Origin: Rhinatrema bivittatum
Lineage: Eukaryota > Chordata > Amphibia > Gymnophiona > Rhinatrematidae
Assembly (NCBI RefSeq): GCF_901001135.1
Contig: NC_042623.1
Coordinates: forward strand, 206,305,337-206,369,336
DNA length: 64,000 bases
Direction of reading: 5' to 3'
Positions 44,401-55,306 of this stretch are shown piece after piece; within the stretch, counting starts at the first letter, position 1; each line of letters starts with the position of its first letter. The translations under genes were made by a program, and so were the position numbers. Under the pieces are notes generated by a model, which was not told the DNA's origin, searched no databases, and saw nothing but the letters and a program-made list of their open reading frames with translations.

Positions 44401-44614
44401 GCAGATTTTAAATGTGTTCCTCACACAAAAATGGCCACATATGTGCATATGTGGCCATGTGCAGGCAATGGGGTGGGTTTTCAGGAGGTGGGTTGGGGTT
44501 AGGGGGTGTGGTTACAGTGGTATTCATAGTAAAGTTGAGATCAATAAAGAATTATAGCCCTTATAAGTGATGAAAATGAGTTGATTCGTACACTACAGAG
44601 TTAGACTTTTCATG

Positions 44615-45290
44615 CTAATTGCTTACTTTATGGAGTGCCCCCTAGTCCTTCTATTATCCGAAAATGTAAATAACCAATTCACATCTATTTGTTCAAGACC
44701 TCGATCATATCCCCCCTCAGTCGTCTCTTCTCCAAGCTGAACAGCCGTTACCTCTTCAGCCTTTCCTCTTAGGGGAGCTGTTCCAACCCCTTTATCATTT
44801 TGGTTGCCCTTCTCTGTACCTTCTCTATCGCAACTATATCTTTTTTGAGATGCGGCAACCAGAATTGTACACAGTATTCAAAGTGCGGTCTCACCATGGA
44901 GCGATACAGAGACATTATGACATTTTCTGTTTTGTTAACCATTCCCTTCCAAATAATTCCTAACATTCTGATTGCTTTTTTGACTGCTGCAGCACACTGA
45001 GTCGACGATTTCAAAGTATTATCCACTATGATGCTTAGATCTCTTTCTTGGGTGGTAGTTCTACTAGTTCCTAATATGGAACCTAACATCATGTAACTAC
45101 AGCAAGGGTTATTTTTCCCTATATGCAACAACTTACACTTGTCCACATTAAATTTCATCTGCCATTTGGATGCCCAATCTTCCAGTCTTGCAAGGTCCTC
45201 CTGCAATATATCACAATCCACTTGTGATTTAATTACTCTGAATAATATTGTATCATCTGCAAATTTGATAACCTCTGTATTGTTTTATGA
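44615..45290 (-). mobile_element. CR1 LINE (RT C-terminus to ORF2 end)
   Basis: Minus-strand frame 45221-44769: DILQEDLARLEDWASKWQMK, FNVDKCKLLHIGKNNPCCSY, TTTQERDLSIIVDNTLKSST and MVRPHFEYCVQFWLPHLKKD. Both ends are truncated. Confidence 0.85.
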
Positions 45291-45595
45291 TACTACTTTC
45301 TTGGAAGTTTTTTTTTTATGTATTGCATTTTCACAAATTAACAAGCATTACAGCTTACAGAGAAATACAAGAGAGAATTTACAAGAAAAGATGTACACTT
45401 GGAAATTATCTTATTTCAGTAACATAATATATCTTTCTTGTAATATTAAAGAAAAAAGGAGGGAGTTCCAAAATGTAGAATAACAGGAGCAGAATTATAC
45501 AGCAGTATCTAGCATTTCATATCAGTGAATGGTAAAATAGTCCCAGGAAAAGGGGAGGGAGGAAGGGAAGGGGGTTAAATATCGGAACATACTCT
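45291..45595. other. Unassigned interval
   Basis: AT-rich sequence with an A/G-rich stretch near 45550. No feature. Confidence 0.5.
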
Positions 45596-45822
45596 TAGGG
45601 CCTAATTTTAAAAAGCATTTACTCGAGTAAAAACCAGGTTTACTGGAGTAAATTCACTTTACTTGAGTAAGTGGGTTTTTGAAAATTGCTACAATATATG
45701 CCATTGACTTGTCTATAGGATTTACTCACATAAGTGCACTTTACTTGAGTAAATGGCTTTTGAAAATTGCTAAAATAGTAGCTACATTTATGCATGTAAC
45801 TCCTTTTGAAAATTACCCCCTA
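45596..45822 (-). mobile_element. Short MITE, second copy of the 33.9-kb family, TA-flanked
   Basis: 45598-45820 is the reverse complement of the 33881-34102 family: GGGCCTAATTTTAAAAAG ... TTTTGAAAATTACCCCC. TA lies at 45596-45597 and 45821-45822. Confidence 0.8.
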
Positions 45823-45891
45823 AGATTTTATATATAGCAACCACTGTGTTAATAATGAACCAGACAGCAGTGTTAGAATATACAAGTTTAT

Positions 45892-45931
45892 TGTTCATGT
45901 TCATGTTCATGTTCATGTTCATGTTCATGTA
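45892..45931 (+). repeat. TGTTCA hexamer tandem repeat
   Basis: About 6.5 perfect copies of the 6-bp unit, just before an inverted repeat 'aatagaaccaagg' ... 'ccttggttctatt' at 45934-45967. Confidence 0.95.
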
Positions 45932-46205
45932 AATAGAACCAAGGTTTATTTACCTTGGTTCTATTTACCTTGGTCATTCTTTTGTTATCTCAGTGTTAAT
46001 CTCTCTTTTGCCTTCTCTTCATTCCAAGTTGCATTTTATCCCTGTTTTATTGTAACTGCTACCTTATTCTTCTATCACATGTTAATGTTTTTAAGTTATT
46101 AAGTATTTATTCTGTTATCACACCTTGTTATTTGTAAACCGGCATGATGCGACTCCCATCGCGAATGCCGGTATATAAGAAATTTAAATAAATAAATAAA
46201 TAAAT
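45932..46205 (+). mobile_element. L2-type LINE 3' end
   Basis: 'tgtaaaccggcatgatgcga' and 'atgccggtatataagaaatt' followed by an AAAT tail; the same 3' signature as at 6155 and 28037. Confidence 0.85.
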
Positions 46206-46280
46206 GTTTACATGTTACAGACTGGTTGTTTACTTGTCATGTTCTGTTTAAATACAATTAAATATAAAAAAAAAAAAAAG

Positions 46281-48110
46281 AATCTAAATATATACGTAGA
46301 TGTTCCGGATCAAAATATACTTGTTTAACATTTTGATGAGTTATAATTCATTGGCAAGAGAATCTAAGATTAAATTTAGCGCCAACTGCCAAAACCTCTG
46401 CACGTATTTGAAGAAACTTTTTCCTATGTTCTTGGGTGGAACGGGTAATATCTGGAAAGATCCAAACAGTAGGGATGTAAATCGTTTTTTGATGATTTAA
46501 AATATCGTCCGATATTTTTTAAATCATCATTAATCGTTAAAGAGTGAGATACAATAGAAATTCCACCGATTTATCGTGAAAAAATCGTTAATCGGGTTAG
46601 TGCACAATAACGGGAGTTAGGACACAACCTAAAAACCCACCCCGACCCTTTAAAACCACTCCCTTAGCCTCCACCACCCTCCTGACCCCCCCAAAAACTT
46701 TTTAAAATTACCTGGTGGTCCAGCGGGGGGCCCGGGAGCGTTCTCTCGTGCTCGGGCTGTCGGCCAATAAACAAAAAACCCATCCTGACCCTTTAAAACC
46801 ACTCCCTTAGCCTCCACCACCCTCCCGACCCCCCCCCCCCCCCCCAAAAACATTTTAAAATTACCTGGTGGTCCAGTGGGCCCCGGGAGCGATCTCCCGC
46901 TCTCAGGCCATCGGCTGCCACTAATAAAAATGGCGCCGATGGCCCTTTGCCCTTACCATGTGACAGGGTAACCGTGCCATTGGCCGGCCCCTCTCACATG
47001 GTAGGAGCACTGGATGGCTGGCGCCATTTTCTAGTTATCGAAATGTCAATTGAAGTTTCCCAAAGCTGTGTTAAAACAGGTTCTACATCCAAAACTTGTT
47101 CCGACGTATCTAATTTTATGGATTTTGTCATATAAACTTTAGCAAATGTGGCATAATTTCTAGAGGAATTTCTAATATCTCAGTAAGATATTTCTTAATC
47201 AAGTCCGTATGAGACAATTGATTAGATTGAGGGAAATTCAAAACACATAGATTTAGATAGCGAATAGAGTTTTCAATATTTTCCAATTTTTGCAGATGTG
47301 AAAAATCAGACTTGATTAACTGATCTTGAGTTTGCTGTAAAGAGGAAACTTTAAGTTCCAAAGCAGAAATCTTCATTTTTTGAGAATCGGTTTCCAGTTC
47401 CAATACTTGAAATCTTCCAGCAAAAGCAGAAGTTACCTCTACTAAAGAAGAAATAGACCTTTCTAATACCATTAAGCAGATCACAAAGAGTCCATAGTAA
47501 TAACCGATGGCTTCGGTAAGACTGGGCGTATTAAATTAAATTCCATACCTTGATCTTCTTGTCCAAGCGTTGACTCCCCAGAATCTCTACTTTTACCTTT
47601 TAAAGTTGAAATAGTCACCGATGGGGAAACTGGCATGTCGGACCCTGGCGTAGATCTCTTCAAAATCGCCGAGGCCTCAAAGCCAAAAGAAGGGGCCGGC
47701 ATTAACACAGTCACTCTCCCAGCATTAGAATTTTCATCCAGAACCACCAATCTAGGACCCAATGGTCCACATGGTGATGAGGAGAAATCCAAATTCAGTG
47801 GTACTGTAGGTAAAAGAGGGGTCAGCGGCGCTCCGGGGCTAAGCATGGTCTGAATGTCCGGCTGACCGGTCCATCCGCTCCTCGTGGGCAGCCACCAAGG
47901 ACGCCTCTGGAGTAATCCCAGTAGCAGCTGGGTTGAGAAACCCCTCTATAGTCAGTTGCAATGGAACTGGGATAGAGGTAGTTAACCCCGTTTCCCTGAT
48001 CTTTGCCATCCTCTTAGTATGCGGCATAATGGAAACATTTTTAAAGAAATGAGGAGCTTCTCTGTCCCGTGCCTTTCATCTGGTGGCCATCTTGGAACCC
48101 CCCTCTTGGA
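46281..48110 (-). pseudogene. L1 ORF1 copy with 5' UTR, split by a MITE
   Basis: On the minus strand a 5' UTR with 'ttccaagatggccacca' (near 48090) leads to an ATG at about 48027 (MPHTKRMAKIRETG). Frame 47484-47128 is the coiled coil, ending LENIENSIRYLNLCVLNFPQ and LIKKYLTEILEIPLEIMPHL. After the inserted element (46471 to about 47033), the C-terminal domain reads VWIFPDITRSTQEHRKKFLQ and LAVGAKFNLRFSC. A frameshift near 47850 separates two N-terminal frames. The RNA-recognition core is missing at the insertion, so sequence was lost as well as gained. ORF2 absent; a T-run and an L2 tail follow. Confidence 0.75.
46471..47033. mobile_element. Non-autonomous element of the AGGGATGTGAATCG family
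   Basis: It starts AGGGATGTAAATCG, the terminus of the fold-back element at 3713, with 'gatgatttaaaatatcgtcc' also shared. Two tandem copies of a segment from 'aaacccaccc' to 'cctggtggtccag' occur at about 46635-46722 and 46775-46872. The far part matches 7.98-8.1 kb on the other strand. No duplication found; the right end is imprecise. Confidence 0.65.
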
Positions 48111-49095
48111 AGTTTTTAATGAGTACACTAACCATATTGCTACATAATACAAAATCCCTGTTCTCCCTCTATTATTATGACTTCAATTCCCCCAATTCTT
48201 CACAACATAACCAACACAACACAATGTGTGGTTAAATAAAACCTGGGCCTTAGCTTAATTTCCATTTGCAACCAACACCATGTGAGCATCCAAACCAGCC
48301 TATTTGTTTGCTCATGTCTGGTCATAGCACTCCCACCAACAAACAGCCACATCTCCCTGAACCAAATGACCTGCAACTGCCATGCCCTGCACTTCTTGTG
48401 CTAGCCAGAAATAGCATGGTCCAATACCAGTCTTCTTCTTCCATGCTGGTACCTAATAGAGTTCCTTTCCCCTTGTAGACAGTGAGTTCCCAAAGTGAGA
48501 TTCAATTTATTCTCCTATCTGCCCCTTCCCAAGACCCTTTGTTAGGTAGCCAAGCTCTCCCAGACTGTAGGATACATTATTTTTCCTATTTACCCCATTC
48601 CTCACTGAAGGTAGATAGAAATCACTGGAAAACAGGACAACCTAAATGGATTAACCAGTTTTACTTCTTTTGCCGACTGCACACACTCTCCAGCATTTGC
48701 AGTCTCTCCCACCAGAGTCAAATTACAAGAAGCATGGGGGAAATTCTGAGGAACACATAGGAGGTCTATTACTCATCAGTGCCATGGTAGCTCTGATGCC
48801 CCACACAGACCAGCCCAGTAGACTTCCTTGTATAAAATAAGATTGAAAAGCAGCAATATTAACCTTCGCTTAAAAATGCAGCATTATGATCAGCACATAG
48901 GAATGTATTAAAGTGCACTAACATCAGCCATGAGCATGCATAAATGTATTTTTTTTACTGTGCATATTGACAGCAGATGTTAGTGAGACACAAACGAGAT
49001 ATACATTACCACAACATTAAAGTATACACATGCAAGTATGCATGTTCTTGTGGATAGGATCGCACAAACTTATCTACACCTCCCAGAGGAGTAGT
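48111..49095. other. Unassigned interval
   Basis: No matched repeat and no credible gene; moderately AT-rich. Confidence 0.5.
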
Positions 49096-49494
49096 TAGCT
49101 TATTGCGCTGGAGGTGGACCCTTGGCCTGGCGCAGGATTGGTATGGCCCTCTGAGGGTTCCCAGAGGGCGCCTGCCACCAGGAGGTAGAGCACAGAGAGG
49201 CTAGCAGGAGCTTCACCAATAACAGTCCGGGGGCTCCGTGGGTTGAGCACTTGGATTCCCAGACCACCTGGGCTTAGCTGGGCCTCTGAGGATCTCCCGG
49301 AGACCACTGGAACAGAACAGGAGCTGAAGGTCCTCCGGACAGGATAGGCAGCGCCTAGTGGTCTAGCTTGTGGAAGGCCACGGGCAGCGTCAGAGTAGGC
49401 AGACCTGGTAGTCACAGGAGGAGCAAAGAGAGTGTCCGAATGGAGCGCAAAGGTCAAAGCCACGGTATCCGTCCGAGGGTGGTCAGCCAAAGCA

Positions 49495-49690
49495 AGGGTC
49501 AGTTCCAGGTATCAGTCCGAGCGTGGTCAGGATCAAGCAGAGGTCAGTTCCAGGTATCCGTCCGAGCATGGTCAGGATCAAGCAGAGGTCAGTTCCAGGT
49601 ATCAGTCTGAGCGTGGTTAGTAACAAGCAGAGGTCAGTTCCAGGTATCAGTCTGAGTGGTGGTCAGTAAGAAGCAGAGGTTCAGATCCAG
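49495..49690 (-). repeat. Minisatellite in the LTR
   Basis: Three to four copies of a 55-57-bp unit with 'ggtcagttccaggtatcagt' and 'gcgtggtcaggatcaagcag'. A second, shorter-unit array ('ggaacacaggaa') runs at about 49775-49935. Confidence 0.85.
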
Positions 49691-49996
49691 GCAGTGGTCC
49701 AAACGTGTCAAATGCAAGCCGAGGTCAATATCGAGTATCAGTTCGAGAAGGTACAGACCTGGTAGCGGAACGTAGATGCTGGAACACAGGAAGGACCACA
49801 GGAACACAAGAACGCAGGAGCACTGGAAGCCACAGGAACACAGGAATGCAGGAACACTGGAACAAGCACAGGAACAAGGAACGCAGGGACACTAGAACAA
49901 GCAGAGGATCAAGGAAGCAGGAACACAGGATGGCAACTAGCTTCACAATACGTGACGACCCGTTTGGCAAGGCGAGGAACTGTGGGAAGGCCCTCG

Positions 49997-50070
49997 CCTT
50001 TTAAGTGGTGCTCAGGTGACATCATCGGGAGGTGTCCGGCCTGAGGTTCCCATCCTGGGCCCTTTAAAGG
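49997..50070 (-). promoter_or_regulatory. LTR promoter block, homologous to 3541-3622
   Basis: On the minus strand: TTTAAAGGGCCC (about 50070-50059), then GATGATGTCA (50026-50017), then TTAAAAGG as a decayed TATA (50004-49997). Same order as in the LTR at 3089. Confidence 0.6.
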
Positions 50071-50282
50071 AGGGAGCGCGGGCCTCGCACACGCCTAGGG
50101 GCGGAGCCGAGGCCGCAGAGCCACGATGGGAGCTCCGCTGTGAGGCCTGCGATGATGAAGGCGTAGAGGATGCCGTGAACTGGCTGCAGTAGCGAGAGAG
50201 TAGTGCCCGGAGCTCGTGGAGGGAAGCGCGAGGTGAGTAGGCCCGTCGCGGCACCAGCGCGGCCGGGACGCATAACATAACT

Positions 50283-50639
50283 TTCGCTTCAATGCATCTG
50301 TAAAGCAGTTTGCAATTTGCATGAGCTATTCTGCATAGTTTTGCATCTCATTACCTCATTAGAATAAATTTCATGTTAACACTATTGCATGCTAGTTTAC
50401 ATGTCAAGTTTTAACACATGTAAATTAGCTTGTGCATGTTAACAGCTTTTTTAATGCGCATTAACCACTCATGACTGCACGCATATACTAATGCTATAAT
50501 ACTATAACTGCTTTTGCACTTCTTTGTAAATATGATGACAGTGTTAAGGTTAGAGGTAAGACATTGTAAATGAGTGTCATTATATTTTCCACACTCTAAA
50601 TAGCTGGTGAGACAGTGTATTTACTTATTTTATACATTA
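50283..50639. other. Unassigned interval
   Basis: AT-rich, with 'gcatgttaacagc' alternations. No feature. Confidence 0.5.
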
Positions 50640-51118
50640 GGGTAAATATTCAAAGAACCGTGCGGGCATCCATGTGCGCGCAGTTCCTGGAATGGGCATC
50701 CATGTGCACGTGGTTCCCAGCATGCGCACATGAACGCACCAATTTTATAACGTGCGCGCATGTCAATGCATACAGGTTATAAAATCGGCTATTCAAGTGC
50801 AAATGTGTGTGATCGGGCCTTCCCCAGTTCCCTCCCAAGCGGACTGGAAGGGAACTTCCTTAACTCCCTACCTACCCTACGTCCCTCTTCCCATCTCCTA
50901 AACCCCTCCCCCAACTAACCTAAGTTTTTTTATTTTGGAACTTACCTTCCCCGGCCGGCCCCAACCCTGCCCAGACCCTGCCATAGTCCTCCCCCTGGGC
51001 CGCACCTTTTTACAAACCCAGCACTTCCACGCGTACCAGGAGATATACATGTGGCCGCGCTGCTTGGAAAATGTGCTCGGCGTGCATGAAGCCCAGCCAT
51101 GCGTATAAAAATTAGCCC
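50640..51118. mobile_element. Hairpin-chain element, subfamily B
   Basis: GGGTAAATATTCAAAGAAC ... ATAAAAATTAGCCC with 'aattttataacgtgcgcgca' (50734) and 'gttccctcccaagcggactg' (50827). More diverged than the other copies. Confidence 0.65.
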
Positions 51119-51939
51119 ATAAACGAGCACATTATAATGTGCAGTTTAATGCAGTCTTCGTAAAACAAAACTGAAGAATTCAGAACTCCAAAATATACTG
51201 AGAAAATCCCTAGCAAATGTTCAAGTGTTTTAAAAAAAAAAAGGAGTAAAATTCGCTCTTGGGATTTCATCCAATGAGATCTCAGATGCAAACAGGGCAG
51301 AATCTGATAAGTTCTTGAGCAGCAGATCTCTAAGATGCTCTGGGTACTACAAGACATTATGCTATTGGTAGTATGCATTCACTTTTCTCTCAGAACCATA
51401 TTCTAGTATGGCATTAGAATCATAATACTATTGAGGATGCCACCTTTCAAATGAAATGTTAAGCTGAGGTCCTGATTTATCTCTAAATATTAATGATCCG
51501 ATGGAATTTTCCACAGAAATAGCCTATTTATTTATTTATTTAGTTAGTTATGTGTTTGTTTGTTTATTTTATTCATTTGTTTGTTTGTTTGTTTAAAAGT
51601 ATTTCTAGCCAGCACTCTCCAAAGTTCAGGATGAGTTACAATATTACTAGCATAAAAGTAAGTATTCACATATACAATCTTTAAAAACAGACAATAACAA
51701 TAATACTTAAAAAACAAAAATCTTATGATGGTGCAATCAGCTATATTTTTTTTTTCTTACTTCTAGCCATATTCCTAGAGATAAATTCAGAGAGCAATGA
51801 AGTCCTTAAATTCTGTAGGGCAACTGCCTCTAGGAGGGAAAATTTAAGGAGGAGTTAAAAAGAAAGCAATTGTGAAAAAATGTGTTTTCAAAGTTGTTTT
51901 GGAATCTTTTTTGTTTGTTTGTTTGTTAAAAATTGTATA
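51119..51939. other. Unassigned, with TTTA/GTTT simple repeats
   Basis: Simple TTTA and GTTT runs at 51525-51596 and 51911-51927, otherwise AT-rich. Part may be the 3' end of the L2 that follows. Confidence 0.45.
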
Positions 51940-53335
51940 TTTTGCAGGAGAGAATTCCAGGGTATTGGTCCAGCAGGGAAAAATGCTTTCCCATGTGTAA
52001 GATGACAATCTTACTGTTCGCATGGAAGGGGGGTTCCAATAATGCTTGGGAGGACTCTGGATGGTACATGGAATTTAAGAGAGCTATTGACCCAGGGTGA
52101 ATTTATATGGTATAACAAGTTATGAACCAGTGAAGCATGTTCATATTGGATCTGATATTCAATTAGTAGCCAGTGTAGGGTTTGTAAAACCGAAGCAATG
52201 TATGCACATTTCTGAGTATTGGTAAGCAGTCTTGCATTTTGAATTAATTGCAGAGGTTTGATGGTACTAAATGGAAGACCTATGTATCATGCATTACAAA
52301 AATCAAGTGAAGTTAAAATTAGGGATTGTAGTACTGTTCTAAAATAGTTGGGGTGTAAAAGTGATTTTAAATGACAAAGAAGATAGTAATTTATAGAATG
52401 AGGACTAAATGACAGTTTTTATATGAGATTGCAAGGATAGTGTCTAGTCCAGATGAACACCAAGATAATGAACAGACTTGGAAATAGATATAAGTTGAAA
52501 ATTAAATTGAATGCAGGCTGGAATCGGATGGGGGTAGAATGACCTAATGTTATGATTTCAGTTTTATTAAGATTCAAAGAGAGTATATTGTGGGTGAGCC
52601 AGGCTCTAACAGAAGAAAGACATAGGGCCTCATTTTCCAAGTGACTCGCACGCGGTAAGGGACATTTCGCACGCGAAAAGTCCCTTATCGCGTGCGATAC
52701 CAGGATGGGGGCGGAGTCAGCCCCGGAAGAGGAGGAGTCAGGGCGTCGCCGGGGCCGACTCCGCGAAGACGTCGCGGACGACGAAAAAGTAAGGAGCCTT
52801 TTCGCGTCCGAGTTCACGCGCCCAATAGCTACACCTTCTATGGTGGCGCTATTGGGTGCGAAACCGGCAGAGATCACACCGCGGCGGTGCGATCGCTGCT
52901 GGCTAGCGCAGGACCGCCCCCCCCCCAGGTCAACCCCCGCCCCTCATTACCTAAAGTATCGCAGGCCTGCGATACTTTAGAAAATGAGGCCCATAGTGAG
53001 ATGAATTGGGACGTTGAGGTCCATGAAGCAGAGATTGGAAAAAAGAACTGAATGTCATCAGCAAAAATAAGGTAGTAAGAAGATGGCAGAGCGGAGCTAT
53101 GTAAATGTTAAACAATGCAGCAGAAAGGGCTGAGCCCTGAGCAACACCAGTTGTAGTACAAAACCAGGAGGATGTGTTATTAGCTATTCTTACTTGCTGT
53201 GGTCTGTCTGACAGATAAGAGCTGAACCAAGATAATATGGTTCCTGACATACCAGCATTAGCACCATGATTGAGAAGTAAGTTATGATTTAGGGTACAGA
53301 AAGCTGAACTAATTTCAGGGAGGATCATTATGTAA
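51940..53335 (-). pseudogene. L2-type LINE relic, RT to C-terminus, split by a MITE
   Basis: Minus-strand frame 53328 onward: ISSAFCTLNHNLLLNHGANA (motif A region, catalytic Asp lost), SWFSSYLSDRPQQVRIAN and GVAQGSALSAALFNIYIAPL (Pro replaced by Ala). After the Harbinger-type MITE, frame 52570 onward gives a decayed HNILSLNLNKTEIITLGHST. Decayed throughout. Confidence 0.8.
52622..52995. mobile_element. PIF/Harbinger-type MITE, second copy
   Basis: 52625-52992 (368 bp), GGGCCTCATTTTCC ... GAAAATGAGGCCC, flanked by ATA on both sides. Same family and size as 9391-9755, with the 'gcaggcctgcgatacttta' subterminal palindrome. Confidence 0.85.
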
Positions 53336-53495
53336 GCCTAATTAACAACACAAGTGATACTATCTTGGCTTCTACCTTCCCCAGCAGAAAGTATCAAATT
53401 AAATTCAGAAAAAGTCTGCAAATACTATTTTACTTTTCATTTACTAAAATTAACTGTACAAGTGATGAATCATATACACTTTAAACCAGCTAGGG

Positions 53496-53688
53496 CAGGA
53501 TTCGCCAACTCTGGGCCTCAAGAGCAACAAACAGGTCTGATTTTCAGGATATCCACAAGGAATATGCATGAGATAGATTTGCATGCACTGCCTCCATTGT
53601 ATACAAATCTATTCATGTATATTCCTTGTGGATATCCTGAAAACTAGAACTCTTTGTGGCTCTTGGGGACTGGAGTTGGTCATCCCTG
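53496..53688. mobile_element. Short palindromic hAT-type MITE
   Basis: 193 bp, CAGGATTCGCCAACTCTGGG ... GGAGTTGGTCATCCCTG. It is nearly a full palindrome with 'caggatatccacaaggaata' and its complement around an octamer-like 'atttgcatgcactg' centre. The flanking 8-mers (AGCTAGGG, ATATAAGG) match at only about half the positions. Confidence 0.75.
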
Positions 53689-53843
53689 ATATAAGGCCTT
53701 TTTTAAAGGTTTGCACCAATTTTGCTCCAAGATTTGCACAAGATTTATCGATAAAAATATATCATCATTTCAGAGGGAAAGCCAACAAAGGAATATTTAC
53801 AACTGATCAAAACTGGTGCAAGCCATTTATTCATAAAACCCTA

Positions 53844-54483
53844 AGGGGGCGGATTTTAAAAGGCCCGCACGCGTAAATCCTTCCGGATTTATGTGCGCAG
53901 GGCCCTCGCGCGCCGGCGCGCCTATTTTGCATAGGCTGCCGGCGCGCGTAAAGCCCCAGGACGCGCGTAAGTCCCGGGGCTTTCGAAAAGGGGCGGGAGG
54001 GGGCGTGTCTGGGGGCGTTCCCGAAATGACGTGGCATTTCGGGGGCATGCCGCGGCGTTTCAGGGGCGGGCCCGGGGGCGTGGTCGAGGCCTCCGGACCA
54101 GCCCCCGGGACAGGAGGACGGAGCGGGGCTGCCGGCGAAGCACGCAAAGTTACGCCTGCGCGTAACTTTGCCGACAAAGGTAGGGGGGGTGGTTTAGATA
54201 GGGCCGGGGGGGTGGGTTAGAGAGGGGAAGGTGGGGGGAGGGCGAAGGAAAGTTCCCTCCGAGGCCGCTCCGAAATCGGAGCGGCCTCGGAGGGAACAGG
54301 CAGCTCGCGCTGGGCTCGGCGCGTGCAGGTTGCACAAATGTGCATCCCCTTGCGCGCGCCAACCCCGGATTTTATAAGATACGCGTGGCTACACGCGTAT
54401 CTTATAAAATCCAGCGTACTTTTGTTCGTGCCTGGTGCGCGAACAAAAGTACGCAATCGCGCAAGTATTTAAAATCTACCCCT
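53844..54483. mobile_element. Hairpin-chain element, subfamily A, TA-flanked
   Basis: AGGGGGCGGATTTTAAAAGG ... TTTAAAATCTACCCCT with TA at 53842-53843 and 54484-54485. It has a perfect 46-bp hairpin at 54252-54297, a 'ttttataagatacgcgtgg' hairpin near 54369-54412 and a 'tacttttgttcg' hairpin near 54416-54450. It is oriented opposite to the 39-kb copies. Confidence 0.85.
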
Positions 54484-55306
54484 TAATGTATTGTTTCTGG
54501 TACCACTTTAATAGAGACTCTTGTAAAATAAAAGCTATAAAAAGGTTCCTACAGGGATCATCAAAATATCTTTACCATCAACAAAATTATGTGAGAAATT
54601 CTGAATATTTATTTTGATGTTTTAACAATGGCAGAAAATATTATCTTCATTTAGGAAAGTTCTCAGGATCCAGGATTATTTCAGATGACTTGGTCACCTC
54701 ATTAATAGAATTTTCAAACATCATCTATCACAACAAATCTTTGTCTTCTGAAATCTTGGAGCTGAACTATTTGTTCAGCACTAGCTGAGGCACAGCATAT
54801 CCATGACGGGCAATACTGGACCTTTCATTCTTAAGTGCCAGCAGTTATCTATATTGTCTGTATGAATAAGGCATAATTTATGTGGCCTGGCAAGTCCTAA
54901 CTTGATTATGGAGGCACAGCAAAGACTATTTATGGAAAATAAAGTTCAAGGAGAATCTCATGCAAAGCAAGAGACCATCTACTGTTGCATGCTTTCCCAC
55001 AGACATTATTTGTATCATAGCAAATGATAATAAAGCTTTGCAAACAATAAGATCCAATTTCCATTTGAAACTATTATATATTTAAAAAAAACAAAACTGC
55101 TGCAGTAAATTAGCAGGTGCTCTTTTTACCATGATTGAAAAAACCTACATTCTTAATTAGTTTAGATCACACCAGAGCTGTAGCTAATTCATATTGTGTG
55201 GGTGGGGGAGGGGAGGAGGATGGTGACGTTTGTATTTTTAAAGACACTAAAAGCCGATGTGATGCTCTGCTAAACCTCTGTTCAAGTTGAGTTCATTTGA
55301 ACTTTT
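54484..55306. other. Unassigned interval
   Basis: AT-rich single-copy-looking DNA, no transposon hallmark and no coding frame. Confidence 0.5.

Larger units (their letters stand above)
49096..50282 (-). mobile_element. Solo LTR, minus strand, near-perfect 5-bp duplication
   Basis: The LTR 49101-50277 on the minus strand starts TGTTATGCGTCCCGGCC and ends GCGCAATA (TG...CA with one decayed base). The flanks are TAGCT (49096-49100) and TAACT (50278-50282), 4 of 5 identical. The LTR's 3' part has GGCCAAGGGTCCAC, as in the 40.5-kb LTR. Tandem repeats fill the middle. No internal coding sequence. Confidence 0.8.

Noticed and set aside
49495..49690. Regular repeats that could suggest a CRISPR array
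   Set aside because: Units are contiguous with no unique spacers, in a vertebrate LTR; it is a minisatellite.
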